Counted from the first letter of the stretch, positions 1 through 8,455 are shown. The stretch is 39,486 nt of DNA from UBA9980 sp964436235 (GCA_964436235.1 CAYTCW010000028.1:1-39486), one strand, 5' to 3'. Notes: generated by a model not told the origin, from the letters alone. Program-made: numbers and translations.

Positions 1-48
1 GCCTGCTTGTTTGCAGTCACGCATGTGCGCGACTGCAAACAAGCAGGC
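1..48. repeat. Near-perfect 48-bp palindrome at window edge
   Basis: Bases 1-18 are the exact reverse complement of 31-48. The central 12 bases also fold (CGCA at 20-23 pairs with TGCG at 26-29), with one A/C mismatch at 19/30. A long cruciform or hairpin is possible. It lies at the very start of the window, so it may mark a contig break at a repeat or a fold-back assembly artefact. No T-tract follows that would make it a normal terminator. Confidence 0.7.
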
Positions 49-51
49 TGG

Positions 52-242
52 CAGAAAAATAAGTAAAAGGCAAGAAAGAAGATAGATAGAAGAAAAAAGG
101 AAGGAAGAAACAGGAAAAGAGAAACAAGAAGCCAAAAAGAAATTAAAGCTACCGACAAACCAACGATAAAGCGTCAGGCAAATTGCAGAAAGAGGAAGGG
201 GCATGGGGAGGGAGAAAGGGTTGCTAACCTTTTCTCCCTCCC
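52..242 (+). repeat. Dispersed purine-rich hairpin repeat, copy A
   Basis: A purine-rich tract (about 52-150) leads to AAATTAAAGC (140-149), GCGTCAGGCAAATTGC (171-186) and a 17-bp hairpin with one mismatch (206-222 with 226-242, loop GCT). The same blocks occur in the same order, on the opposite strand, in copy B near 30401-30564. The G-rich strand from 197 to 220 has runs GGGG-CAT-GGGG-A-GGG-AGAAA-GGG, which fits the canonical G-quadruplex pattern. No coding potential was recognised. Together with the edge palindrome and the terminator this accounts for the gene-free stretch 1-367. Confidence 0.6.
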
Positions 243-248
243 TTCAAA

Positions 249-279
249 AAAAAGCCGTTCCTCACGGAAACGGCTTTTT
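249..279. terminator. Bidirectional intrinsic terminator
   Basis: An 11-bp stem, AAAAAGCCGTT (249-259) with AACGGCTTTTT (269-279), has T-tracts on both strands. It lies about 90 bases downstream of the minus-strand secreted-protein gene that ends at 368, and would stop that transcript. Confidence 0.8.
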
Positions 280-367
280 CAAAATTAATATATTAAGATT
301 AACTGATATTGATTTTATTTTTTATTTAAATTTATTTATGAATAAATTTATACTTCATAAATATAAA

Positions 368-1189
368 TTATTTGCTCCAGTTATAGTTAACGGCGTGTTT
401 AATGGTTTCATAATAGAATTTATTATGATAGAGCGTTACGTTTTTGCCTTTGCCGTTCATGTTCAAAGCAAGCATTTCGAGGGTAACGACGGGGTTAAGG
501 AGCATTTTGCGTTTTTTACCGAAAACGAGGTGTTCTTTTTCTTTTACGGTAACTTTATCTAATAAGCCGGGGAAGCTTTTGCCTATGGTTTTAAACATAG
601 TGCAGCCGTGGCCGAACGGAGTTTTGATCATTTTAGCGAGTATTTCGTCGCAGCCGCCGAAATCGCCGGTAACGAAATCTTCTTTTTTCATATTAACGCC
701 GTAGGCTACCGAGCTTACGTGGACAACGACTCTTAATGAAACGTCTTTGAGGGGTTTCGCGTTATAATGTTTGCGTAATTTGGTTATAAAATATTTATCT
801 TTAGGATTAACTGTAACCACTACGCCGAGTCTTTTTAAAACTGCGAGCTGGTTGAAAGAGCGGTAAACCAATATAGGCGCGCCGTATTTATTGCAGAGCG
901 CTTCGAGGTTGGTAACCTGGTCTTTAGGAACGACGCAGTAGTATAATTTGATATTTTCGGGAATAGGTGCATCGCCGTTATCGGGCGAAGGAATTGAAGG
1001 AGCCGAAGGAGTGCCTGGAGCGCCGGGAGCCGGTTCCGGACAGTCAGCGTTATCGTCTGATTTAACGCTCATCAGCTGACGGGATTTGTTAAAAGAAGAA
1101 TCATCTTTGCCTGCGGCAAACACCGGATTGATAGCGATAAAAAAAACAAAAATAAGAATGGATAAAACCAGTGATCTGTTTTTTTTCAT
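368..1189 (-). CDS. Secreted protein of unknown function with Pro-rich linker
   Basis: A 273-residue protein that I do not recognise. Residues 1-25 form a clear Sec signal peptide (MKKN start, hydrophobic core, NPVFAA cleavage region). Residues 50-79 are a Pro/Ala/Ser/Gly-rich linker. The mature region from about 80 on is mixed alpha/beta-looking, basic, and has scattered Cys (85, 99, 180, 196). Residues 82-99 (LYYCVVPKDQVTNLEALC) resemble residues 90-107 of the secreted protein at 24985-25788 (VYLIVEPMDQIRALRDIC), so the two may share a domain. It has its own promoter just upstream (1226-1254) and a terminator at 249-279, so it looks monocistronic. A GGGGG purine run 11 bases before the ATG may serve as ribosome binding site. 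Export is well supported; function is unknown. Confidence 0.75.
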   Translation of the reverse strand: MKKNRSLVLSILIFVFFIAINPVFAAGKDDSSFNKSRQLMSVKSDDNADCPEPAPGAPGTPSAPSIPSPDNGDAPIPENIKLYYCVVPKDQVTNLEALCNKYGAPILVYRSFNQLAVLKRLGVVVTVNPKDKYFITKLRKHYNAKPLKDVSLRVVVHVSSVAYGVNMKKEDFVTGDFGGCDEILAKMIKTPFGHGCTMFKTIGKSFPGLLDKVTVKEKEHLVFGKKRKMLLNPVVTLEMLALNMNGKGKNVTLYHNKFYYETIKHAVNYNWSK

Positions 1190-1225
1190 AATTACTTTAA
1201 CCCCCTGTTATTTTAGCTTTATGTA

Positions 1226-1254
1226 ATTATACAATAAAAACCCTATTAAATCAA
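1226..1254 (-). promoter_or_regulatory. Sigma-70-like promoter for the secreted-protein gene
   Basis: On the minus strand, -35 TTGATT (1249-1254), a 17-base spacer and a perfect -10 TATAAT (1226-1231). The -35 box lies in the loop and inner stem of the upstream terminator hairpin (1236-1264), so terminator and promoter are physically overlapped. Confidence 0.65.
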
Positions 1255-1264
1255 TAGGGTTTTT
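1236..1264. terminator. Terminator of the flagellar operon
   Basis: A 12-bp perfect stem, AAAAACCCTATT (1236-1247) with AATAGGGTTTTT (1253-1264), and a 5-base loop. It lies 33 bases past the stop of the last flagellar-cluster gene. On the minus strand the stem ends in TTTTTA, as expected for intrinsic termination. Confidence 0.8.
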
Positions 1265-1296
1265 ATAATTTTTATAACTTTGTATATCTTAGCCCT

Positions 1297-2121
1297 TTAT
1301 TGAACGCTGTTTTCAGCGGTAGTTGCGGGGACCGCGGTACCATCTGCTCCGGCGGTGGAATCGTTTAAAGCTCCCGGCGGCGGCTCGACTTTAGCGAGCT
1401 GTTTAATTAAAGTGGTTATTCTCGAAACTTTTTCCGGCGGCAGTTTTTCCATTATTAGAGCGCTTTTTTTCTCTTTCATTCGCGCCAATAAATCGAGCAG
1501 CAGGCTGTCTTCGAGCGCACCGAGAGCGTCGGCGGCAAGCTGCGGATCCATTCGTTCGTACATCTTCGAAAACTGTTCGAGCGTCTGATCTGAAACTACT
1601 TTCTGTTTTTTAGCTTCTTCAAATCCCTTGATATTTTTAATAAGTTCCTTTTCCTTCGATATGACCTCGAGTTCGCGCTCGCGCAATTCCTTTTCCCACA
1701 TGGATAATTTAACGCTCTGCTCTTCTATCGACACTTCTTTATGTTTGAGTTTATCGGCCATATCTTTATAAGAGCTTTCCTGTTCGTAAAGCAGCGCTTT
1801 TATTTTACTTTCTTCGGAAGATTTTATTATGGTCGATTCTCTTATATAATCTTTAACGTAGGGATTTTCGAGCACGGTACGCGGAAGAAAATCGCGTATT
1901 CTGATAATACCGAGAAAATCGAATAGAACGGCAATGACTACAAAAAGCGACATTAAAAGAACGCTTAAAAAACTTATTAAAAACCAGGTTATTACGGCGC
2001 TTATAAACCCGCCCTGAGGGGGTTTTTTAGCCTGCGGCTTCGAGGCCGGAGTTTTTTTAACTTCCTGCGGTTTCGCCTGATCTTTTCCGGCGGCCGCTTC
2101 CTGTTTTTTTTCGGTCGGCAT
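1297..2121 (-). CDS. MotE/FlbB-like flagellar coiled-coil membrane protein
   Basis: A 274-residue protein at the distal end of the flagellar operon, 72 bases after fliJ. It has a Lys/Pro/Ala-rich cytoplasmic N-terminus (1-38), one strong membrane segment (about 41-70), a long charged coiled coil (about 105-175), and a C-terminal MgtE-N-like helical domain (about 180-245, with FSKMYERMDP and LLARMKEKKSALIMEKL). A Pro/Ala/Thr-rich tail follows. This is the layout of the MotE/FlbB/YlxF group. In spirochetes FlbB helps assemble a periplasmic collar that recruits stators, and in other bacteria MotE chaperones the motor protein MotC. Family assignment rests on architecture and position, so the exact role is inferred. 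AAAGGA precedes the ATG by about 10 bases. Confidence 0.75.
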   Translation of the reverse strand: MPTEKKQEAAAGKDQAKPQEVKKTPASKPQAKKPPQGGFISAVITWFLISFLSVLLMSLFVVIAVLFDFLGIIRIRDFLPRTVLENPYVKDYIRESTIIKSSEESKIKALLYEQESSYKDMADKLKHKEVSIEEQSVKLSMWEKELRERELEVISKEKELIKNIKGFEEAKKQKVVSDQTLEQFSKMYERMDPQLAADALGALEDSLLLDLLARMKEKKSALIMEKLPPEKVSRITTLIKQLAKVEPPPGALNDSTAGADGTAVPATTAENSVQ

Positions 2122-2193
2122 AATGCAATTTCCTTTTTATTTAATAGGCCTGCGTCCACGGCTTATATCGATAGCGGACGCTTTATTTAAATT

Positions 2194-2631
2194 TTAAGGC
2201 CGGGGCTTATTGTTGGCTATTTCATCCATCTGCGCGTTATCGTTTTTATTATAATCTTTTTTATACTGCGTAAATTGATTTTCTTTAAGTTTTTCGATTA
2301 TTTTACGCTGCTTTACGGCCTCAGCCAGTTTCTGTTTTACCTGTAAAACTTTCTCATCGGCCGCCCGCAAATCAATTTCAAGCGCCGCCAGCTGCTTTTT
2401 TAAAAGTTCGATATAATTTCTCGAATTTAAAAGCGAGTCTATCCTGATACTGGCTTTCAAATAACTTTTCGAATCTTCTATCAGAGCGCTCACCGTTTTT
2501 TTCGTATCGCTGATCTTATTGACTATTCTCATTTTTGCCGCCTGAGCGGCGGCAAGCTCCTGCACAACAAGTTCTTCGCGTTTCCGCCTCATATTAAGAA
2601 GCGATTCGAGCTTAAATATAAATTTTTTCAT
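2194..2631 (-). CDS. fliJ: Flagellar export protein FliJ
   Basis: A 145-residue, almost wholly helical, charged coiled-coil protein that begins with the typical FliJ opening (MKKFIFKLESLLNMRRKREE). FliJ is the central stalk-like component of the flagellar type III export ATPase. It inserts into the FliI hexamer, links it to FlhA and helps cycle export chaperones. It lies 15 bases after fliI, as in nearly all flagellar operons. The sequence itself is poorly conserved, so length, coiled coil, N-terminal motif and position carry the call. Confidence 0.9.
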   Translation of the reverse strand: MKKFIFKLESLLNMRRKREELVVQELAAAQAAKMRIVNKISDTKKTVSALIEDSKSYLKASIRIDSLLNSRNYIELLKKQLAALEIDLRAADEKVLQVKQKLAEAVKQRKIIEKLKENQFTQYKKDYNKNDNAQMDEIANNKPRP

Positions 2632-2646
2632 TCAAACCAACACTGA

Positions 2647-3972
2647 TTATTTATAATCTTTAAGTATATCCACTAACTCATCGACGGTATCTTCGAATGT
2701 AAAACGCTCATTAACCGTTTGTTTTAAGTAAGCCGACATTTCGGGATAAAGCGCCTTGGCCTTATCTATATGAGGGTTTGACCCGTCAACGTAAGCGCCT
2801 ATATTTATAAGTTCCTGCGCCTCGCTGTAAACGGCGAGATTGGTCTTGAAAATATTGGCGAATTTCAGATGATGCTTATCGGTAACGTCGGTCATAAGCC
2901 TCGAAATCGAATCGAGCACGGATACCGCCGGATAATGATTAAGAGCGGCCAATTTTCTGGTAAGCACGATATGCCCGTCGAGAATTCCGCGCACCGTATC
3001 TGAAATGGGCTCGTCGAAATCATCGCCGTCAACTAAAACGGTATAAAGCCCGGTTATGCTGCCTTTTTTTGAAGTGCCGGCCCTTTCGAGAAGTTTAGGC
3101 AGTATCGCGAAAACCGAAGGCGTATAACCTCTCTGGGCAGGCGGTTCGCCGACCGCAAGGCCGATTTCTCGCTGAGCGCGTGCGAAGCGCGTAACCGAAT
3201 CCATCATTAATACTACGTCCATGCCGAGATCGCGGAAATATTCGGCTATAGAAGTAGCCACCAAAGCACCTTTCAGCCTTACCAGCGAAGACTGGTCGCT
3301 GGTAGCGACTATTACCACGGATCTTTTAAGTCCTTCCTCGCCGAGATCGCGTTCTATGAATTCCTTAACTTCGCGGCCGCGCTCGCCTATAAGCGCTATC
3401 ACGTTTATATCGGCGGAAGTGTTACGCGCTATCATGCCTAAAAGCGTCGATTTGCCGACGCCCGAACCGGCGAAAATTCCGACGCGCTGCCCTTTGCCGA
3501 GGGTTATAAGCCCGTCGATACACCTAACGCCCGTAATGAGGGGGTTTGTGATGCGCGGCCGGGTAAGAGGGTTAGGCGGCGTATTGAAGGTCGAGTAAAA
3601 ATTTTCAGGATTATTGATCGGCGGATGCCCGTCGAGCGGCCGCCCGAGCCCGTCCACTATTCTGCCGAGCAAACGCCTGTCAACGGCTATTTTCAGCGGC
3701 GAACCCGTGGCTACCACTTCGGCGCCCGGAGCGATTCCCGTAGTTTCAGTCAGCGGCATCAGCTGTACTTTATTATCTTTGAAACCGACCACTTCGGCCG
3801 ATATCGGAGGCAGATTGTGACCGCGCGGTTTAATAATGCAAATTTCGCCGAGACAGACGTTCGGCCCGAGCGATTCGACTACGAGCCCTACCATCTGGGT
3901 AACGCGGCCGTTCATCTTGATCGGGTCCATCTTTTCGAGCAATTGATAATATTTATTAAAATTAAATTCCAT
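2647..3972 (-). CDS. fliI: Flagellum-specific export ATPase FliI
   Basis: A 441-residue F1-beta-like ATPase of full family length. Walker A is GSGVGKST at 169-176, and the Walker B region is VVLMMDSVTRFARAQ, followed by the FliI/type III signature GLAVGEPPAQRGYTPSVF. FliI works as a cytoplasmic hexamer with FliH and FliJ at the export gate, releasing chaperones and helping load rod, hook and filament subunits. It sits between fliH and fliJ. The 129-base gap between fliH and fliI is the widest in this part of the operon, and I found no gene or clear promoter in it. The start is the ATG opening MEFNFNKYYQLL; its ribosome binding site is weak. Confidence 0.97.
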   Translation of the reverse strand: MEFNFNKYYQLLEKMDPIKMNGRVTQMVGLVVESLGPNVCLGEICIIKPRGHNLPPISAEVVGFKDNKVQLMPLTETTGIAPGAEVVATGSPLKIAVDRRLLGRIVDGLGRPLDGHPPINNPENFYSTFNTPPNPLTRPRITNPLITGVRCIDGLITLGKGQRVGIFAGSGVGKSTLLGMIARNTSADINVIALIGERGREVKEFIERDLGEEGLKRSVVIVATSDQSSLVRLKGALVATSIAEYFRDLGMDVVLMMDSVTRFARAQREIGLAVGEPPAQRGYTPSVFAILPKLLERAGTSKKGSITGLYTVLVDGDDFDEPISDTVRGILDGHIVLTRKLAALNHYPAVSVLDSISRLMTDVTDKHHLKFANIFKTNLAVYSEAQELINIGAYVDGSNPHIDKAKALYPEMSAYLKQTVNERFTFEDTVDELVDILKDYK

Positions 3973-4101
3973 ACAAAAGCCGCATCCAACTTATAAGAAT
4001 AAATACGAGAGAATTCATTGATTTTTTAGTGTTTTTGCTAATAATTAAAATAAGAAGAAACCCCTGTATTTACGGGCGCCGCAACGCAGCCGGACGGCGG
4101 A

Positions 4102-4908
4102 TTAAATTCCGGCCTGCTCCTGCTGGCCTTCGCCTTCTTCTTCCTCCTGCCGCAGAGCTTCTTCGAGCATTTTTTCGACTTCGAGCATCTGGCTGGATAT
4201 GGTGGCGTCGATATTGCCCATATTAGTTGAAATTATACAACCGCCAGGCATTATATTATTATCCTGTATAATTTTGACTTTAGAATCGACGGGAAGCGAT
4301 TTTAAAATATCTTCCTTTTTTTTAGCGAAGGTGGTAATATCCTTTAAATTCATGTAAATATTGATGGTATCGCGATCGACGATTTTAGATATAGCCTCAT
4401 TGACAGAATAAAAAATAACGTCGCGGTTTAAAAGTACCTCGCACTTGGTGATCTTTTTAGATATGGCCATAGCCAGTTCGACTATCTGCTGTTCGGCTTT
4501 TTTAATTATTTCGTCTTTTTCTTTAAGTGCTTCCTTTAAAACCTGTTCGATGGCTTCTAAGATCGATCGGGCGCGTTCTACGGCCTCCGCCTTGCCTTCG
4601 GCAAAGCCTTTGTCGAAAGCTTCGCGCCGCGTATCCTCTTTTATTTCTTCGCATATTTTATTGGTTTTTTCAAGCTCATTTTTTTTATACTGCTCTACGC
4701 TATGACGAATATTACTTTCATGCGTTTTAGCGTTAGATAGTATGTTTTCGGCCTGCGCGTTAAGGTTTTTAATTTCTTCGTGCATGCGGTCGATATCCTG
4801 CTGAAGTTTAACAAGCACGTTCGAAGTTTCGATTTTTTCGAGCGACTTCGATGAATCGATTATAATCGGCCTGTTATCGAAATTAAAATTTTTAACGACA
4901 CTACACAA
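4102..4908 (-). CDS. fliH: Flagellar assembly protein FliH
   Basis: A 268-residue regulator of FliI. It has a long charged coiled coil (about 28-145) and the C-terminal FliH/YscL-type domain ending in the family signature IMPGGCIISTNMGNIDATI. It should bind FliI as a dimer and tether it to the C-ring. The proposed start is TTG at 4906-4908: GAGGA lies five bases upstream, and the codon overlaps the fliG stop (fliG ends at 4901), so translation is probably coupled. The C-terminus is Glu/Gln-rich (EEEEGEGQQEQAGI) beyond the usual domain end. Confidence 0.9.
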   Translation of the reverse strand: MCSVVKNFNFDNRPIIIDSSKSLEKIETSNVLVKLQQDIDRMHEEIKNLNAQAENILSNAKTHESNIRHSVEQYKKNELEKTNKICEEIKEDTRREAFDKGFAEGKAEAVERARSILEAIEQVLKEALKEKDEIIKKAEQQIVELAMAISKKITKCEVLLNRDVIFYSVNEAISKIVDRDTINIYMNLKDITTFAKKKEDILKSLPVDSKVKIIQDNNIMPGGCIISTNMGNIDATISSQMLEVEKMLEEALRQEEEEGEGQQEQAGI

Positions 4909-5914
4909 TTGTTTCCTCAGCTCCTCCGCGGGTTATAACTATTTCACCGGAATCTTCGAGGCGTCTGATAGCGTTAACTATCTTCTGCTGAGCGTCTTCG
5001 ACGTCGCGCAAACGCACGGGGCCGAGAAGATCTATATCTTCTGCGAGCATCTGGCCGGCGCGCTTCGACATATTTTTCATAAACTTTTCTTTTACTTCAT
5101 CGGTCGAGCCTTTGAGGGCCAGCGCGAGATCTTTGATTTCGATTTCGCGTATAATGCGCTGAATGCCGCGGTCGTCGATAAGTATAACGTCTTCGAAGAG
5201 GAACATTTTCTTTTTGATTTCTTCGGCAAGATCGGAAGCCATGGTTTCGAGAGTTTCGACGATCTGCTTTTCGGTGCTGCGATCGACTAAATTCAATATA
5301 GCTACCGCCGTATCTATACCGCCGACCATCGCGCTTCCTTCATCTATTACAAGCGAAAGTTTCTTTTCAAGTATCGATTCGACTTCACGGACCGTTTCCG
5401 GCGAAGTTCTTTCCATAAGCGCTATTCTTTTTACGACTTCCGGCTGGACTTCCGGCGATAAAAGTTTTAATATGGAAGAGGCTTTTTCCGCCTGCAGATA
5501 TCCCATTATCATCGCTATGGTCTGCGGATGCTCGTTTTGTATTAAATTAAACAGCTGGACCGGATCTGCCGTGCGCGCCGTGCTGAAAGGCCTTACGTAC
5601 TGTGACGAAGTCAAACGGTTTAGCGCTTCTTTGGCGCGGGCGTCGCCGAGAGCTGCATTAAGGATCTCTTCGGCCGCTCTTATACCGCCGGTCGCAACAA
5701 ACTGGTTCGCCCTTATCATCTCGAAAAATTCCATAACGATTTCATCTATTACGTCTTTTTCAACATTTTGAAGGCGAGATATTTCAAGAGTTATGGAATC
5801 GATCTGATCTTCCGGAAGACCCTGCAAAAGTTTGCCGGAATATTCCGCGCCAAGAAAAAGGGCTAATATAGCGGCTTTCTGCCGTCCCGAAAGAAGTTTT
5901 GTTTTATCGCCCAT
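4901..5914 (-). CDS. fliG: Flagellar motor switch protein FliG
   Basis: A 337-residue C-ring protein of standard length. It couples stator torque to the rotor and binds FliF through its N-terminal domain. The EHPQ motif of the middle domain is at 128-131. The C-terminal torque domain keeps the charged helix (REIEIKDLALALKGS) and the conserved MSKRAGQMLAEDI and GPVRLRDVEDAQQKI blocks. GGTGA precedes the ATG by six bases. It lies 116 bases after fliF and overlaps the fliH start. A 202-codon open frame on the opposite strand within it is an artefact of codon usage. Confidence 0.97.
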   Translation of the reverse strand: MGDKTKLLSGRQKAAILALFLGAEYSGKLLQGLPEDQIDSITLEISRLQNVEKDVIDEIVMEFFEMIRANQFVATGGIRAAEEILNAALGDARAKEALNRLTSSQYVRPFSTARTADPVQLFNLIQNEHPQTIAMIMGYLQAEKASSILKLLSPEVQPEVVKRIALMERTSPETVREVESILEKKLSLVIDEGSAMVGGIDTAVAILNLVDRSTEKQIVETLETMASDLAEEIKKKMFLFEDVILIDDRGIQRIIREIEIKDLALALKGSTDEVKEKFMKNMSKRAGQMLAEDIDLLGPVRLRDVEDAQQKIVNAIRRLEDSGEIVITRGGAEETIV

Positions 5915-6030
5915 ATAATTTCACCATCAAACATTAATTTATATTTTTATCCCGGACTTGAAATCGGTTAACTTCGTTTTTCTATAAATAGTTCCGGCGT
6001 AAATTTTTACAACTGGAGCCAATTCAGCCG

Positions 6031-7557
6031 TTATTCGGCGTTAAGCCATATCTGCAGAAGCGTCGAAGCGTCTTTAGGCGACTTGTTGATAAAATCTTTG
6101 ATAAGATCGACCTTTTGAACGCGTTCGCGCGCCTCGAGCGGAAGCACTTCGTCGGTAACTGGCTCTTTTTTAATTTCAATCGGCTTGAAGTGTGTGATGA
6201 TAAGTTCTTTATTCTTCCATACGAACCACAATATGAAGAATATTCCGCCGGTGGGTATTATTACTAACAAAAGCTGGAAAAACATATCCTGCAGCTTATC
6301 CTGCTGCGCGCGGACTTCCTGTACTTTAATATCTTCACGGTTGAACGGATATTTTTCGACCACTACCGTATCGCCGCGCTGCTTAATGATTCCAGCCGCC
6401 GATACAATGGCGTTTTCTATCTTTAAACGCTGGTCCTCTTTTAAAATATCATCGACTACGACCGAAACGTTCAGCCGTTTAACGTCACCTACCGCGTATA
6501 TTATCTTTTCCTGTTTTTTGCTTAAATCGTAATTTCTTTTGGTTGATTTGCTTAAATATTCGTCCTGTTCGTTTTTAGAATCGGGATAGGTGGGAATGTT
6601 CGACTGCGTGCCCGGAACGCCCACGGGTTTTTTACCCTTGCCCTTGAAGGTCTCCTCGTTGAGTTCCTCCGAAACTATAACGCCGCCTTCTTCGCCCTTA
6701 ATCGGCGGGGCGAGAGATTCGTCGAAAACTTCGCGCTTGTCGAAATTTAACTCGGCATGAACGGTGACTACCGAACGGCCGCCGCCAAGAATTCTGTCGA
6801 GCATTTCCTGCAGCTTATATTCTTTTTCTTCGATATATTTTTTCTGGAGCGTATATTGATCGGCCGCGAAATTATCGGTGTTTTTATTCGAACGCAGGCG
6901 CTTGGAAACATCGACGAAATTCTGATCGATAATACTGACGTTATCTTCGTCGATACCGGTAGCATTAGCCACTAAATTTCTGATGCCGATGATCTGGTCG
7001 TTCTCGATTTTTTTGCCCGTTTTTAAAACGATGAAAACCGTCGCTTTGTCCTGCTTTTGATCTTCTTTAAAAACGCGCTCGGGCGCGTAAAAAATATGAA
7101 GCCGCGCGCTGGATATAATTTTAGATGAACGCTTTATCGTGGTTTCAATTTCGGCCTGAAGTCCCCTTAAGATATTCAGATCTTCTATTTTGCGCGAATT
7201 CGAAAAAGCGTTGGACGAGCTGCCGAAAATATCTTCGTAGCCTTTGCTGCGATCCGGCAGAACGTTATCTTTAGCGAGCTTGAGCAATATTATCTCTTTT
7301 TCCGAAGACGGCACCATTATCGTGGTACCGTTATCGGACAATTTAAATTTATAATTTCCCTCTTCTATCTTCTCTTTAATATTAGCCGCGGCTTCGAGGT
7401 CGAGATTGCGGTACAAAACGACGTAATCACCGCCGCTGAAAAGAAAAGCGAAGAGTATAACGCCGCCGAAAGTCATCAGCGCCGCGGTTATTATCGTAAC
7501 CTTCTGCCACATGGCAAGATTTTTAAATTGTTCGAGTATCATTTTCAGGTAGTTCAT
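6031..7557 (-). CDS. fliF: Flagellar MS-ring protein FliF
   Basis: A 508-residue inner-membrane ring protein, slightly shorter than the about 550 residues common in the family. There are two membrane segments: about 19-41 after a short cytoplasmic N-terminus, and about 427-448 near the C-terminus. Between them is the periplasmic ring-building region (RBM/YscJ-type, with VLYRNLDLEAAANIKEKIEE and the DNVSIID block). The C-terminal cytoplasmic tail (KDASTLLQIWLNAE) is the FliG-binding helix. FliF is the assembly platform of the basal body and houses the export gate. It lies between fliE and fliG. Confidence 0.97.
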   Translation of the reverse strand: MNYLKMILEQFKNLAMWQKVTIITAALMTFGGVILFAFLFSGGDYVVLYRNLDLEAAANIKEKIEEGNYKFKLSDNGTTIMVPSSEKEIILLKLAKDNVLPDRSKGYEDIFGSSSNAFSNSRKIEDLNILRGLQAEIETTIKRSSKIISSARLHIFYAPERVFKEDQKQDKATVFIVLKTGKKIENDQIIGIRNLVANATGIDEDNVSIIDQNFVDVSKRLRSNKNTDNFAADQYTLQKKYIEEKEYKLQEMLDRILGGGRSVVTVHAELNFDKREVFDESLAPPIKGEEGGVIVSEELNEETFKGKGKKPVGVPGTQSNIPTYPDSKNEQDEYLSKSTKRNYDLSKKQEKIIYAVGDVKRLNVSVVVDDILKEDQRLKIENAIVSAAGIIKQRGDTVVVEKYPFNREDIKVQEVRAQQDKLQDMFFQLLLVIIPTGGIFFILWFVWKNKELIITHFKPIEIKKEPVTDEVLPLEARERVQKVDLIKDFINKSPKDASTLLQIWLNAE

Positions 7558-7627
7558 ATCGCTTTCCCGTTCACCATATTAATTAATCGATCGCCGGAAG
7601 TTTTCGCCATGGAACGCATTTTAAAAA

Positions 7628-7963
7628 TTAAATCTGCATCCTCATTACTTCTTTATAGCCTTCGATAAGTTTGTTGCGGACTTCTATAGCCATATTAAGG
7701 CCTATTTTAGACTTTTCCATCGATATCATTATATCATGGACGTTTTCGAGCCGGCCGGTAACTAAAGAATTGACCTTGCGGCTTGAATCGTCTTCTAATG
7801 CGTTCAAATCATTTACGGCCTTTTTTAAAACGTCCGAAAATTCGCCGATCATATCGCCGCCCTTAGTTTTAGACGCGGGATTGCCGCCGAACGCCGAATT
7901 CGGAGAATTCAGCGTTGAAGTTATAGGCTTTAACGCGGTAAAATTCATCGCTCCTATTTTCAT
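7628..7963 (-). CDS. fliE: Flagellar hook-basal body protein FliE
   Basis: A 111-residue helical protein that joins the MS ring/export gate to the proximal rod. The C-terminal family block is visible (VHDIMISMEKSKIGLNMAIEVRNKLIEGYKEVMRMQI). The N-terminal 35 residues are Ser/Thr/Asn-rich and presumably flexible, consistent with a type III secreted protein. It sits between flgC and fliF, the usual order. Confidence 0.95.
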   Translation of the reverse strand: MKIGAMNFTALKPITSTLNSPNSAFGGNPASKTKGGDMIGEFSDVLKKAVNDLNALEDDSSRKVNSLVTGRLENVHDIMISMEKSKIGLNMAIEVRNKLIEGYKEVMRMQI

Positions 7964-8001
7964 TTTTCCCCCATCACATAATAATTTATCTTAATGTAGC
8001 A

Positions 8002-8445
8002 TTACGCCTTAGCACCTATTTCTAATGCCCGCAATATCATATTTTTAGCCGAGGTCATGGCTGTAACGTTGGCCTCGTAGGCGCGGGAACAGGTTATCAT
8101 ATCGACCATCTCGCGCACCACGTTAACGTTAGGATAGGCTACGTAGCCTTCACCGTCGGCGTCGGGATGCGAAGGATCGTAAACCATACGTGGCGCGCCG
8201 TCGTCCTCGGTTATTCCGACCACTGAAACACCGGCTGGAATGGAATTATTTATATTTTTAGTCGAAAAAAACTTGCTGTTGTTATCGCGCAGCGAAAAAA
8301 CCGGCATCTGCCGCTTATAAGGACCGCCGCCCTCGGTGCGTGTAACATTGGCGTTGGCTATGTTATTGGATATTACGTCCATTCTGACGCGTTCGGCCGT
8401 AAGACCGGAACTCGATATGTCTATCGATTTTAAAAAACCGCTCAT
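8002..8445 (-). CDS. flgC: Flagellar proximal rod protein FlgC
   Basis: A 147-residue rod protein of normal length. The N-terminal flagellar rod/hook motif is clear (DISSSGLTAERVRMDVISNNIANANV), and so is the C-terminal helix (YPNVNVVREMVDMITCSRAYEANVTAM and ILRAL). It is exported by the flagellar type III machine and polymerises in the periplasmic rod with FlgB. It lies ten bases after flgB. Confidence 0.97.
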   Translation of the reverse strand: MSGFLKSIDISSSGLTAERVRMDVISNNIANANVTRTEGGGPYKRQMPVFSLRDNNSKFFSTKNINNSIPAGVSVVGITEDDGAPRMVYDPSHPDADGEGYVAYPNVNVVREMVDMITCSRAYEANVTAMTSAKNMILRALEIGAKA

Positions 8446-8455
8446 ATTCTTTTAA

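Noticed and set aside
203..562. Plus-strand frame of 119 codons at the left end
   Set aside because: It runs through the repeat hairpin and the terminator and then antisense to the secreted-protein gene; its Phe-rich translation mirrors that gene's reverse strand.
5163..5771. A 202-codon open frame antisense to fliG
   Set aside because: fliG is unmistakable on the other strand. The antisense frame has Ser/Ile-rich low-information sequence with no domain, consistent with codon-usage shadowing.
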